Source of the DNA: AC-49 sp963817035
GTDB lineage: Bacteria; Actinomycetota; Thermoleophilia; Solirubrobacterales; Solirubrobacteraceae
Length of the DNA: 64,000 bases
NCBI GenBank assembly: GCA_963817035.1
Contig: CAWFMM010000004.1
Span: forward strand, 1,426,001-1,490,000
Reading direction: 5' to 3'
Shown in pieces: positions 24,408 to 32,857 of this stretch (its first letter is position 1; each line of letters opens with the position of its first letter). The position numbers and the translations under genes were made by a program. Under the pieces are notes generated by a model that had not been told where the DNA came from, ran no database searches, and saw only the letters and a program-made list of their open reading frames with translations.

Positions 24408-25430
24408 ATGGACTTTGGACTGACCGAGGACCAGCGCGAGATCCAGCGCACCGCGCGCGACATGCTCGCCTCGCGCGCGACGCCGGCCCGCGTACGCGAG
24501 CACGCCGACGCCCGCTCGACCGACGAGGAGCTGTGGAAGGAGATCGGCGAGCTCGGCTGGCTGGGCATCGCCGTCGACGAGCAGGACGGCGGCCAGGGAT
24601 TGGGCTCCGTCGAGCTCTCGATCCTGTGTGAGGAGATCGGGCGCACCGTCGCCCCGGTTCCGTTCCTGCCGACGGTGCTGGCGGCGACGCTGATCCAGCA
24701 CGCCGGCTCCGCGGCCCAGCGTGGGCAGTGGCTGGCGAGGCTCGCCTCGGGCGAGCTCAAGGGCGCGGTCGGCACCGCTCGCGACGGTGTCGGCGAGTTC
24801 GTCGTCGGCGCTCCCGACGCCCAGGTCATCGTCCTGATCGAGGACGGCGCGGCGGTTGTCGTGGCCGGCGGCGACGTCGAGGTTGCCGCGCTCGAGTCGA
24901 TCGACCCGACGCGCTCGGCCGGCAAGGTCACGCTCGGCGGAGCCGGTGAGGCGCTCGGGGGCGATCTGCAGCCGGCGATCGACCGCGGGCTGATCGCGGT
25001 CGCCTCCGAGCTCGTCGGCGTCTGCGACCGCGCCCTGGACATGACGACCGAGTACGTCAAGGAGCGCAAGCAGTTCGGCACGCCGGTCGGCGCCTACCAG
25101 GCGGTCTCGCACCGCTGTGCGCAGATGCTGATGGACACCCAGCAGGCGCGGGTGACGACGTCGTACGCGTCGTGGACCGCGGATGCCGACCCCGAGAAGC
25201 GGGCCGAGGGCGCGGCGATGGCCAAGGCCGCGGCCTCCTACGCGGGGCGCGAGGTCACGTCCGCCGCGATCCAGATGCACGGCGGCATCGGCTTCACCTG
25301 GGAGGCCGACGTGCACTGGCTGTTCAAGCGCGCGCAGATCGACGCCGACCTGCTCGGCGGCGCCGGCTTCCATCGCCGTCGCCTGGCCGCGATCGCCGCC
25401 CGTCAAATCCAGGTCTCGGCGGGTTCGTGA
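24408..25430 (+). CDS. Acyl-CoA dehydrogenase-like partner subunit
   Basis: 340 residues. It starts MDFGLTEDQREIQRTARDML and contains VKERKQFGTPVGAYQAVSHR and AIQMHGGIGFTWEADVHWLF. The middle beta domain is short, and no Glu-Gly-Gly-Thr catalytic motif follows. Non-catalytic partner subunits of heterotetrameric acyl-CoA dehydrogenases, such as those in mycobacterial steroid side-chain degradation, look like this. It starts 11 nt after the catalytic gene, with AGGAGAGACG before the ATG. The pair lies in an operon with the TetR gene. Confidence 0.88.
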   Translation: MDFGLTEDQREIQRTARDMLASRATPARVREHADARSTDEELWKEIGELGWLGIAVDEQDGGQGLGSVELSILCEEIGRTVAPVPFLPTVLAATLIQHAGSAAQRGQWLARLASGELKGAVGTARDGVGEFVVGAPDAQVIVLIEDGAAVVVAGGDVEVAALESIDPTRSAGKVTLGGAGEALGGDLQPAIDRGLIAVASELVGVCDRALDMTTEYVKERKQFGTPVGAYQAVSHRCAQMLMDTQQARVTTSYASWTADADPEKRAEGAAMAKAAASYAGREVTSAAIQMHGGIGFTWEADVHWLFKRAQIDADLLGGAGFHRRRLAAIAARQIQVSAGS

Positions 25431-25466
25431 GCGCCGCCGCCACCCGAGGTGTAGGCGGCCGGGTGT

Positions 25467-26267
25467 TCAGCGCGCCGCGTCGCGGCGCGGGTGCGTCTTG
25501 ACCGCGCGGCACGTCTGCGCCGCGGCGGCGTGCGAGATGTGGCCATGGCGGCGGGCGATCGCCAGCCGGATGCAGCGGGTCTGAGCGAGGCGCCATGCGC
25601 GCGCCGCCGCCGACTCATGGGGCGCGGCCGGCTTCGGCTTGGGCTTGACCGTGATGACCGTCGTCGGCGCGGGCGCGGTGTAGTCCGACAGGGCGCTGGC
25701 ATCGCTGCTGTCGCCGGTGCCCGCGACGTGGCGCCCGAAGTCGGTCGTGTAGGTCGCCGATGCGCTCAGGTCACCGCGCGGCGAGCCGATCGCGACGCCG
25801 AGGCCGACGTCGGCGAAGTCGGGCGACAGGATGTTCTCGCGATGGCCTTCGCTGTTCATCCATGCGGCCATGATCGACTGCGGCGTGGCAAGGGCCCCCT
25901 GGCCCCAGGCGATGTTCTCGCCGGCATTCCAGCTGCCGTCGCCCGGCAGGTAGCCGACCGTCGTCAGTCGCGGCACGAGCGAGACGCCCTCGGGACTGAC
26001 GTGGTCGAAGAAGCGCTCGGTGACCATCAGGTGCGAGTAGTCGGTCGCGCTGCGGTCGAGCGCGGTGCTTTCGGCCAGCGCCGGTAGGCCGGCGGCGGCG
26101 CGCTGCTGGTTGAGCAGGCACAGCGTCGCCTGGTTCATCGCGGGCTCGTTGCCTGCGACCGCCGGGGTGTCCGATCCGACGCACGTCTGGGCGTTTGCGG
26201 CAGTCGCGGATACGAGCAGCGCTGCACAGGTGAGCGCGAGCAGAGCGGACGTCCGGACGCGGGACAT
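25467..26267 (-). CDS. Secreted CAP-domain (SCP/PR-1) protein
   Basis: 266 residues: a signal peptide (ALLALTCAALLVSATAANAQ), then a CAP domain (residues ~40-175) with LNQQRAAAGLPALAESTALD, HLMVTERFFDHVSPEG, NAGENIAWGQG, and AWMNSEGHRENILSPDFADV. The two His and two Glu of the CAP cavity are present. A basic, Pro/Ala-rich tail with two cysteines follows. Bacterial CAP proteins are secreted and of uncertain activity. It is convergent with the acyl-CoA dehydrogenase gene. Confidence 0.9.
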   Translation of the reverse strand: MSRVRTSALLALTCAALLVSATAANAQTCVGSDTPAVAGNEPAMNQATLCLLNQQRAAAGLPALAESTALDRSATDYSHLMVTERFFDHVSPEGVSLVPRLTTVGYLPGDGSWNAGENIAWGQGALATPQSIMAAWMNSEGHRENILSPDFADVGLGVAIGSPRGDLSASATYTTDFGRHVAGTGDSSDASALSDYTAPAPTTVITVKPKPKPAAPHESAAARAWRLAQTRCIRLAIARRHGHISHAAAAQTCRAVKTHPRRDAAR

Positions 26268-26338
26268 ACCGCGCGCATCGGCTCTTCCCCGCGCGCGCTG
26301 AAGCCGGCGAGCCCGCGTCTGGACGAGTGTTCAGGTGC

Positions 26339-26743
26339 TCAGGCGACGATCAGCGACTGAGGGTTGGCCGGATCGACCCGCACCGACACCGTCGTGCCGG
26401 GCTGGAAGCTGGCCAGCGCGACCTGGGCGATGACCTGGCGGTGGCGAACCGGGTATGGCGCCGAGCCGTTGACCGTGACCTGAAGATCGAGGTCGCACTC
26501 GGGGTTGTAGTTGATCATCGTGCCGGTCTGGCGGATCGCCGAGATCGTCGCCTGACCGGGGTGCCCGGCCGCCATCAGGTGCTGCGCCTTCTGGCTGTCG
26601 GCGGCCATCTGGCCGAGCGTCTGGTTGGCCGTTGCGACGCCGTCCTTCATCGCGCGAAAGCCGCCCATCATTCCCCGATGCTCCGGTGGGGTCATTTCCC
26701 TGGCTGTGTCCTGCAGCTGCTTGAGGTCCTTGAAGAAACCCAT
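26339..26743 (-). CDS. Conserved hypothetical protein
   Basis: 134 residues without a signal peptide. The N-terminal half is helical and Met/Gln-rich (MGFFKDLKQLQDTAREMTPP, MMGGFRAMKDGVATANQTLG). The C-terminal half is beta-rich: GQATISAIRQTGTMINYNPE, then CDLDLQVTVN and FQPGTTVSVRVDPANPQSLI. The last part resembles small SH3/OB-like beta barrels found in mycobacterial proteins of unknown function. AGGAGG precedes the ATG. A promoter with 17-bp spacing lies at 26785-26813. Confidence 0.75.
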   Translation of the reverse strand: MGFFKDLKQLQDTAREMTPPEHRGMMGGFRAMKDGVATANQTLGQMAADSQKAQHLMAAGHPGQATISAIRQTGTMINYNPECDLDLQVTVNGSAPYPVRHRQVIAQVALASFQPGTTVSVRVDPANPQSLIVA

Positions 26744-26784
26744 GGCGGTGTCCTCCTGAAGGCAAGGTCGTCGATGTGTCTTCG

Positions 26785-26813
26785 ACCTTAGGACCCACCC
26801 CTGGGGCGGACAA
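26785..26813 (-). promoter_or_regulatory. Promoter of the 26339-26743 gene
   Basis: On the minus strand TTGTCC (26813-26808) and TAAGGT (26790-26785) are separated by exactly 17 bp. The -10 lies ~41 bp before the ATG, leaving a leader that contains the AGGAGG ribosome binding site. This is one of the few classical leadered promoters in the window. Confidence 0.5.
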
Positions 26814-26837
26814 TGCCAAGCTGGTCTCAGACCGGTC

Positions 26838-28418
26838 TCACTGCGCCGGGACGACCCGGAAGCTGCCGCGCATGAACGGATGGATGCGGCAGAAGTAGGT
26901 GTAGGTGCCGGGACCGAGGTTGGCCGGCGTCGACCAGGTGACCCGGCCCGCGGTCGGCGGACCGCCCTTGCCGAGTGCGCCGGAGTCGATCCCCATCTCG
27001 CCGGAATCGAACTCGACCGGGCCGTTGGCGATCGGGAACGCGATGCCGGTGGTTCCGTTACACGGGGCCTTGCACGAGGTGATCGTGTGCCACTCGCCGG
27101 GGCCGATGTTCGCGTCGTTGTTGACGAACGTCAGGGACTGGCCCTGCGTGATCGTCGGCGGCAGGCCCTTCGTGCCCTGGAGCGTCATGTCGCCCTGGCC
27201 GTAGATGAAGTTGTCGATCGGCAGCCGGCCGCCCGACATCAGCGGGCCGTTGGCCAGGTTCAGCGCGTTGGCCAACACGCCCTTGCCACCGCCGTGGTGG
27301 TCGTTCTCGGCCAGGTGGCCATGGTTGAGGACGCCCTTGACGGCAACGTTCGTGGTGAATGGATCGGCCCCGCCCTGCGGCGTCTCGGTCACCTGCATCG
27401 GCATGATCCCCATCGCCTCGTACCACGACGACTTCGAGGTGTCGTACGTGGCGGTGATCGTGATCACGTCGCCTTTCTTGATCGCGACGCGGTAGTTCGC
27501 GGGCGTGGTCATCATCGCCACGTCCCACGACACAGCGCCGGCCGGCTCGAAGTAGTGCGCGTCCGAGCGGAACAGCAGCGCGGTCTTGCCGGCGCGCGTG
27601 ACGTACATCGAGTCGTAGAGGCCGCCTGGGTGGAGGTGCCCGCCCATGGCGACGATCGTCAGGTCACGCGGCGCGGTCCACTGGTTGTTCTCGGGCGCGT
27701 TGGGCGCCTGCGTCGGGTAGGTGAACCGGCCGTTGGCTCCCGACCCGCGATGCACGTCGAAGACCGGGTAGATACCGCCGACGACGTCCATCCACTGGGT
27801 GTGCACCGGGATGATCGTCCTGGCGATCGGCGAGCTCGCCGGGATGAAGCCGATGTCGTAGGTCAGGCAGACCGAGTACGGCGTCGGCGTCAGGTTGTGG
27901 ATCATGTACGACAGGTTCCAGCGGTCTGTCGTCTTGTACGGCTGAGCGAAGCCCTTGGGCTCGTAGGTCCGGGTCTTCTCCTCACCGGCCGCGAACACCG
28001 GAGCGCCGTTGATCAGCCAGACACCGTGATGAAGGTGGATGACATCGACGGGCGGCACGTTGGTCTTCTCGTTGACCGTCTTGGGGCAGACGCCGCGCTT
28101 GGTCGCGTAGACGAGGTTGGGCACGAACGAGGTGATGTACCCGTCGACCTGCGGGCGCTGGTCGACGACCCCGAACTTGATGTTGTTCTGGCCGGGCTCG
28201 ACCGGGAACGGACCGAAGTTGAGGTGCATGTTCGTGACGTCCTTGGCCGGCCACAGACCGGCGGGCATGACGGCAACGTGCTGCTTGGCCCTGTGTTTGG
28301 CCTTCTTGGTCGCGTGGTGATGCGAGCTCGTGCTGTTCGCACCGGCGGGCGGGACGATGGCGATGGTCGCAAGTGCGATGAGCAGCGCCCGCGGACCCAG
28401 ACCCAGATGCATCCTCAT
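26838..28418 (-). CDS. Secreted copper protein: PHM-like domain plus C-terminal cupredoxin
   Basis: 526 residues. A signal sequence (ALLIALATIAIVPPAGANS) and a His/Lys-rich linker come first. The large middle region has HLHHGVWLING (~residue 130), IIPVHTQWMDVVGGIYPVFD and VAMGGHLHPGGLY, resembling the copper-binding His clusters of peptidylglycine monooxygenase-like folds. The C-terminal cupredoxin (last ~110 residues) has GEWHTITSCKAPC and YTYFCRIHPFMRGSF, the type 1 copper ligands His, Cys, His, Met. Start: CATAAT lies 7 nt before the ATG of MRMHLGLG; longer frames are less likely. A role in copper handling or oxidation is inferred. Confidence 0.75.
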   Translation of the reverse strand: MRMHLGLGPRALLIALATIAIVPPAGANSTSSHHHATKKAKHRAKQHVAVMPAGLWPAKDVTNMHLNFGPFPVEPGQNNIKFGVVDQRPQVDGYITSFVPNLVYATKRGVCPKTVNEKTNVPPVDVIHLHHGVWLINGAPVFAAGEEKTRTYEPKGFAQPYKTTDRWNLSYMIHNLTPTPYSVCLTYDIGFIPASSPIARTIIPVHTQWMDVVGGIYPVFDVHRGSGANGRFTYPTQAPNAPENNQWTAPRDLTIVAMGGHLHPGGLYDSMYVTRAGKTALLFRSDAHYFEPAGAVSWDVAMMTTPANYRVAIKKGDVITITATYDTSKSSWYEAMGIMPMQVTETPQGGADPFTTNVAVKGVLNHGHLAENDHHGGGKGVLANALNLANGPLMSGGRLPIDNFIYGQGDMTLQGTKGLPPTITQGQSLTFVNNDANIGPGEWHTITSCKAPCNGTTGIAFPIANGPVEFDSGEMGIDSGALGKGGPPTAGRVTWSTPANLGPGTYTYFCRIHPFMRGSFRVVPAQ

Positions 28419-28459
28419 GACGGCCATTATGCCTGGCCATCGGCAGGAGCCCGGACCAA

Positions 28460-28475
28460 GGTACCCGTCGGTACC
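28460..28475. promoter_or_regulatory. Direct GGTACC pair upstream of the copper protein gene
   Basis: GGTACC-cgtc-GGTACC lies ~30 bp upstream of the copper protein's -10 (CATAAT, minus strand 28431-28426). On the minus strand, 28472-28460 reads ACCGACGGGTACC, identical to 13 bases at the TetR gene's probable operator (22622-22634). It may be a second site for the same regulator. Confidence 0.35.
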
Positions 28476-28479
28476 GCTT

Positions 28480-30222
28480 TCAAACGGCCAGGGGATCGTG
28501 TGCGCCGACGACGAGCTCGGCGTAGCGCCCGGCGCGGGCCATGAGGTCCTCATGCGTACCGCGTTCGACGACGCGCCCGGCGTCGAGGACGACGATCTCG
28601 TCGGCGTCGCGCACGGTCGACAGCCGGTGGGCGATCGCGATCGTCGTGCGGCCTTCGGCGAGGTTGTCCAGCGCCTCCTGCACGGCGCGCTCGGTCTGCG
28701 TGTCGAGCGCGCTCGTCGCCTCGTCGAGGACGAGGACCGGCGGGTTGCGCAGAACGGTTCGCGCGATCGCGATGCGCTGCTTCTCGCCGCCCGAGAAGCG
28801 GTAGCCGCGCTCGCCGACCATCGTGTCGTAGCCGTCGGGGAGCGACGCGATCAGGTCGTGGATCCGCGCCGCCCGCGCCGCCTGCTCCAGCTCGTCGTCG
28901 CTGGCCAGCGGGCGCGCGAAGCGCAGGTTGTCGGCGATCGAGGCGTGGAACAGGTAGGTGTCCTGGGAGACCAGGCCGACGGTCGCGGCGAGCGAATCGA
29001 ACGACAGGTCGCGCACGTCGACGCCGTCGATCGTGACGCGGCCCGCCGTGGCGTCGTAGAGGCGCGAGACGAGGTAGCCGGCGGTTGTCTTCCCGGCACC
29101 GGTCTCCCCCACGATCGCCGTCGTCGTGCCGGGGGCGACCGTCAGCGAGATGTCGTTCAGCGTCGGGGCGGCATCGGGGTCATAGCCGAAGCTCACGTTC
29201 TCGAAGACGACCTCGCCGACGACGGCCGCGGGGTCCAGGGCGACGGGGTCGGCGCGCTCGGTGATGTCGATCGGCAGGTCCAGGTACTCGAAGATCCGCC
29301 GGAACAGGGCCATCGAGCTCTGGATGTCCACGCTCACCGACAGCAGCGAGCCGATCGGGAAGAACAGGCGCGTCTGCAGCGTCGTGAACGCGACCAGGGT
29401 GCCGATCGAGATCGTCGTCGCTCCGACGCCGGCCACCCAGTAGACGAGCGCCGGCATGATCGCGAACGCCATCTGGACCGAAGCCATGCGCCAGCGCCCG
29501 GCCATCCGCGAGCGGACCTCGAGGTCGGAGAGGCGCTCGGACTCGGTGGTGAACCGCTGGGCGAGCTCGGCGCTGCGGCCCATCGTCTTGCCGAGGAGGA
29601 TGCCGGAGACCGAGAGCGACTCCTCGACCAGCGAGGAGATGTCGGCCAGGCTGCCCTGACGCTCGCCGGCGATGCGGTTGCGCTCCTTGCCGACGCGGCG
29701 GGTCAGCCAGATGAAGAACGGCAGCAGCCCGAGCGAGAACACGGCCAGGCGCCAGTCGAGGATGACCATCGCGATGACGACCGCGATGACGGTCGTGACG
29801 TTCGAGGCGATCGATGTCGCCGTCGACGTGACGACGGTCTGGACGCCGCCGATGTCGTTGGCGATCCGTGACTGCACCTCCCCCGTTCGCGTGCGGGTGA
29901 AGAACGCGAGCGACAGGCGCTGAAGGTGCTTGTAGACCGCGGCACGCAGATCGTGCATGACCTGCTGGCCGACGACGTTCGACAGCCACGTCTGCAGGAC
30001 GCCGAGCGCGCCGGTGGCGATCGAGATCGCGATCATGCCGGCAACGAGCAGCGTCAGGAGCGTGTTGTTGTGATCCGGGATCGCCGTGTCAAGGATGCCG
30101 CGCAGCAGGAACGGCGAGACCATGCTCAGGACCGCCGAGAAGCTGATCAGCGCGAGGACCGTCGCGAGCCGCGCCCGGTAGGGACGAAACAGCGACGCGA
30201 TGCGGCGGGAGTCTGGCTGCAC
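28480..30222 (-). CDS. ABC exporter, fused membrane and ATPase domains
   Basis: 580 residues. Six membrane helices (residues ~15-310) precede a nucleotide-binding domain. That domain has Walker A AIVGETGAGKTTAGYLVSRL, Q-loop LVSQDTYLF, signature FSGGEKQRIAIARTVL and Walker B PVLVLDEATSALD. This is the half-size multidrug/lipid exporter type, working as a homodimer or with a partner not encoded here. The GTG start lies 8 nt after TATCAT (30236-30231), with AGGA also near. The A/T-rich stretch before it (CTATTGAAGCTATCATAG) might bind a MarR-type regulator. Confidence 0.92.
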   Translation of the reverse strand: MQPDSRRIASLFRPYRARLATVLALISFSAVLSMVSPFLLRGILDTAIPDHNNTLLTLLVAGMIAISIATGALGVLQTWLSNVVGQQVMHDLRAAVYKHLQRLSLAFFTRTRTGEVQSRIANDIGGVQTVVTSTATSIASNVTTVIAVVIAMVILDWRLAVFSLGLLPFFIWLTRRVGKERNRIAGERQGSLADISSLVEESLSVSGILLGKTMGRSAELAQRFTTESERLSDLEVRSRMAGRWRMASVQMAFAIMPALVYWVAGVGATTISIGTLVAFTTLQTRLFFPIGSLLSVSVDIQSSMALFRRIFEYLDLPIDITERADPVALDPAAVVGEVVFENVSFGYDPDAAPTLNDISLTVAPGTTTAIVGETGAGKTTAGYLVSRLYDATAGRVTIDGVDVRDLSFDSLAATVGLVSQDTYLFHASIADNLRFARPLASDDELEQAARAARIHDLIASLPDGYDTMVGERGYRFSGGEKQRIAIARTVLRNPPVLVLDEATSALDTQTERAVQEALDNLAEGRTTIAIAHRLSTVRDADEIVVLDAGRVVERGTHEDLMARAGRYAELVVGAHDPLAV

Positions 30223-30321
30223 AGGTTCCTATGATAGCTTCAATAGTTGAGGTCGTCAAGCGTCGTTCACCGCTTGGTGTCGCGGATGTCCACAGCGCTG
30301 CGTAGGCTCCCGCGGGTCGCT

Positions 30322-31104
30322 ATGGCCGCCCGTCGCCAACCGCCCGTCCACGCGCCCGCGCCGCAACCGCGCCATCTCGAGCGCCTCGTGCTGACCCTGC
30401 CGGACGGGGCTCGGACCACGCTGCACGTCGCGCGCTATGACCCGGCGACGGTCGCGGTGCGCGTCGTCGTGCTGCCCCGACCGATGCCGCTGGTCGACTG
30501 GTGTGCCGGTGGCGGCGGGCGCGATGCGCTGGTCGGCGGTTTCTACGTGCGCCCGGCCGGTACGCCGCTGGGCGAGCTGCGCACGAGCGGCGTTCTGCGC
30601 CGCCACGAGCCGTTCGAGGCGCCGTGGTCGTCGCTGCGTGCGTGCGTCCACGTGGCGGGCGGCACGGTGCGGGTGGCGGGGCGCGACGAGATCGCGGCCG
30701 AGCCGCCGGGGGATCTGTTGCAGGCCGGGCCGCTGCTGGTCCGCGACGGAGCGGTCGTCGACGGCGACGCGGAGGGCTTCTCGGCCGGCGCCGGCCAGTT
30801 CGACTCCGACATCACGGCGGGGCGCTACCCACGTGCCGCGTTCGCGGTCTGCGCGTCGGGCGAGATGCTCGCGGTCGCGGGCGACGGGCGCGCCGACGAG
30901 GACGCCGGGCTGTCGCTGCGCGAACTGGCGGGCGCGCTCGTCGATCTCGGCGCGCGGAGCGCGCTGAACCTCGACGGCGGCGGCTCGACGACCCTGATCT
31001 GCGACGGCCGGCTGGCCAACGTCCCACGTGAGGTCCACGGCGTCGAGATCGCCGGCGGGCGCTCGGTGTCGACCGCGCTGGTGTTCGGACCCCGGGCCCT
31101 GTAG
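30322..31104 (+). CDS. Phosphodiester glycosidase family protein (NAGPA-like)
   Basis: 260 residues. The domain has GRDALVGGFYVRPAGTPLGE, YPRAAFAVCASGEMLAVAGD, GLSLRELAGALVDLGARSAL and LNLDGGGSTTLICDG. The last is the hallmark of the NAGPA/DUF2233 family, which cleaves sugar phosphodiesters (exopolysaccharide or mannose-6-phosphate uncovering in other systems). Most bacterial members are exported; here no signal peptide is obvious. The start at MAARRQPPVHA was preferred, as upstream ATGs add only a basic segment. Confidence 0.8.
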   Translation: MAARRQPPVHAPAPQPRHLERLVLTLPDGARTTLHVARYDPATVAVRVVVLPRPMPLVDWCAGGGGRDALVGGFYVRPAGTPLGELRTSGVLRRHEPFEAPWSSLRACVHVAGGTVRVAGRDEIAAEPPGDLLQAGPLLVRDGAVVDGDAEGFSAGAGQFDSDITAGRYPRAAFAVCASGEMLAVAGDGRADEDAGLSLRELAGALVDLGARSALNLDGGGSTTLICDGRLANVPREVHGVEIAGGRSVSTALVFGPRAL

Positions 31105-31139
31105 ACCGTTCAGTTCCGGTTTCGGGGGCCTGCGCCGCC

Positions 31140-31517
31140 CTACCGCTTCGGGCGGTTCTTCTTGCGCTGATTCTTCGCGTCACGCCCTCTGGCGCGACGC
31201 TTCTTCTTCTCACGCGAATGCAGATGCGCCGGGGCCTCTTCGATCTCGTCCTCCGTGGGCGCCGGCGCGCGGCGGCGGGCGTCGGTGAGGATGATCACCG
31301 CGACGACGACGATCGCGCCGATGCCGAAGGCGAAGATGCCGAACTCGGTCAGCGTGCTCATGCCGCTCGACGGCGCCTTCGCCGTCGTGGCGACCGGCGC
31401 GGCGGCCGTCGTCGGGGTCGGGATCTGGGGGGTCCCGAGCAACGACGACTGAGCGCCCGCGGAGGCGGGCGTCGCGGCGAGCGCGAGCAGGACGACCAGA
31501 CACGCGAGTCTCCTCAT
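31140..31517 (-). CDS. Small membrane protein with basic tail
   Basis: 125 residues: a signal peptide (LACLVVLLALAATPASAGAQ), a Thr/Pro/Ala-rich extracytoplasmic segment, and one membrane helix (FGIFAFGIGAIVVVAVIILT). A cytoplasmic tail ends in a strongly basic stretch (EKKKRRARGRDAKNQRKKNR). No family was recognised. The ATG lies 9 nt after TAGGGT, one of two face-to-face -10 elements shared with the next gene. Confidence 0.7.
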   Translation of the reverse strand: MRRLACLVVLLALAATPASAGAQSSLLGTPQIPTPTTAAAPVATTAKAPSSGMSTLTEFGIFAFGIGAIVVVAVIILTDARRRAPAPTEDEIEEAPAHLHSREKKKRRARGRDAKNQRKKNRPKR

Positions 31518-31526
31518 CGGCTGGCG

Positions 31527-31536
31527 ACCCTACAAT
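31527..31536. promoter_or_regulatory. Overlapping divergent -10 hexamers
   Basis: ACCCTACAAT holds TACAAT on the plus strand (31531-31536), 8 nt before the ATG at 31545. It also holds TAGGGT on the minus strand (31532-31527), 9 nt before the ATG at 31517. The layout, with a shared TA and leaderless starts both ways, is the same as at 403-412. Confidence 0.55.
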
Positions 31537-31544
31537 GCCGAGCC

Positions 31545-32153
31545 ATGGCCAAGCAGCGCCAGATCAAGATCGAGCAGAAAAGTGCCCTCGCCGCGATGCA
31601 GGCGCTGGAGACGCGATCCAACGAAGAGCTCGAAGCCGAGACCAAGATGCGCGCCGGCGCGCAGGCGATTCTCGGCGCCCGCGCGGCCGAGCGCTACGAC
31701 GCCAAGGCGGCGCGCGAGCACTTCCGCAAGGCGATCGCCGCCGCGCGTCCGCAGGAGCGGATGCAGCTGCGGCGGATGGCCGACGCGTCGCTGGCGCTCG
31801 CCGAGCGCCGCCCGGACGATCTCAAGGAGGCCGTCGAGCGGCTCGGGCAGGCGCCGCCGAGCAGTCGCCAGCTGCTCCTGCTGCGCCTGATGAGCCTCGT
31901 CGTCCCGCCGCCCGGCTCGAGCCTGCTGCTGAAGATCCGCGGCTACCTGATCATCTTCGCGATCGTCATCGCCCTGCTGCTGATCGGCTTCGCGCTCGTT
32001 CAGCTGATCGCGTTGCCGTTCGGTGGCACCTCGACCGGCGGCGCGTTCCTGCTCGGCGTCCTGCTGATCATCGCGGTCCTCGGGATCCTTGCGCTCTTCG
32101 GCCGTCGCCGCCAGGCCAAGGCCAGAGCGAGTCGCGGCGCCCCGCCCGGCTGA
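31545..32153 (+). CDS. Membrane protein of unknown function
   Basis: 202 residues. The first ~115 are charged and helical (MAKQRQIKIEQKSALAAMQA, EHFRKAIAAARPQERMQLRR), possibly coiled-coil or TPR-like. Two membrane helices follow (YLIIFAIVIALLLIGFALVQ and GAFLLGVLLIIAVLGILALF), then a short basic end. No family was recognised. The ATG lies 8 nt after TACAAT. The stop overlaps the ATG of the SRAP gene (TGATG), so the two are translationally coupled. Confidence 0.7.
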   Translation: MAKQRQIKIEQKSALAAMQALETRSNEELEAETKMRAGAQAILGARAAERYDAKAAREHFRKAIAAARPQERMQLRRMADASLALAERRPDDLKEAVERLGQAPPSSRQLLLLRLMSLVVPPPGSSLLLKIRGYLIIFAIVIALLLIGFALVQLIALPFGGTSTGGAFLLGVLLIIAVLGILALFGRRRQAKARASRGAPPG

Positions 32154-32842
32154 TGTGCGGGCGCTACACGCTGGCCGGGCCAACGCCCTTTGACCTCCGT
32201 GCGCGCTTCCCGATCGGCGAGTCGGTGCAGGTTGCCAGGCGCTACAACGTCGCACCGGGCGACGACGTCCTGTGTGTGACGACCGACCGCGACGGCGCCC
32301 CGCGCGGCGAGCTGCTGCGCTGGGGCCTCGTGCCGCACTGGGCCAAGGACACGCGCGACGCGTTCAAGCGCATCAACGCCCGTGCCGAGACCGTCGCTGA
32401 GCGCCCCGCGTTTCGCGACGCGCTGCGCACGCATCGCTGCCTGATCCTCGCCGATGGCTTCTACGAGTGGCAGCCGAAGCCGGGGCGCAAACAGCCGTGG
32501 TGGATCACTCGGGCCGACCACGCGCCGTTCGCGTTCGCCGGCCTGTGGTCGACCTGGAGCGCCCCCGATGGCTCGCAGCTGCGCTCGACGACGATCATCA
32601 CGACCGAAGCCAGCGGAGCGCTGCGCGATCTTCATCACCGCGTCCCGGTGATCCTCGACGGGCGGACCGAGCCGCGCTGGCTGGCCCACGAGACCGGTCC
32701 CGACGAGCTCGGTGACATCCTCGTCTCGCTCGACAACCGGCTGATCACCGCACGCCAGGTCGGGACCGCGGTCAACGATGCGCGTTACGACGGGCCGGCG
32801 TGTCTGGACGGACCGCTCGAGACCGATCTGTCGCTTTTCTGA
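32153..32842 (+). CDS. SOS response-associated peptidase family (SRAP, HMCES/YedK-like)
   Basis: 229 residues. The catalytic Cys is residue 2 (MCGRYTLAG), exposed after Met removal. RRYNVAPGDDVLCV, LRWGLVPHWAKD, INARAETVAERPAFRDAL, CLILADGFYEWQ and DLHHRVPVIL complete the family pattern. SRAP proteins form a stable thiazolidine crosslink with abasic sites in single-stranded DNA. Despite the name, no LexA box precedes it here; it is coupled to the upstream membrane protein gene. Confidence 0.95.
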   Translation: MCGRYTLAGPTPFDLRARFPIGESVQVARRYNVAPGDDVLCVTTDRDGAPRGELLRWGLVPHWAKDTRDAFKRINARAETVAERPAFRDALRTHRCLILADGFYEWQPKPGRKQPWWITRADHAPFAFAGLWSTWSAPDGSQLRSTTIITTEASGALRDLHHRVPVILDGRTEPRWLAHETGPDELGDILVSLDNRLITARQVGTAVNDARYDGPACLDGPLETDLSLF

Positions 32843-32857
32843 CAAAGATTTCGATCA

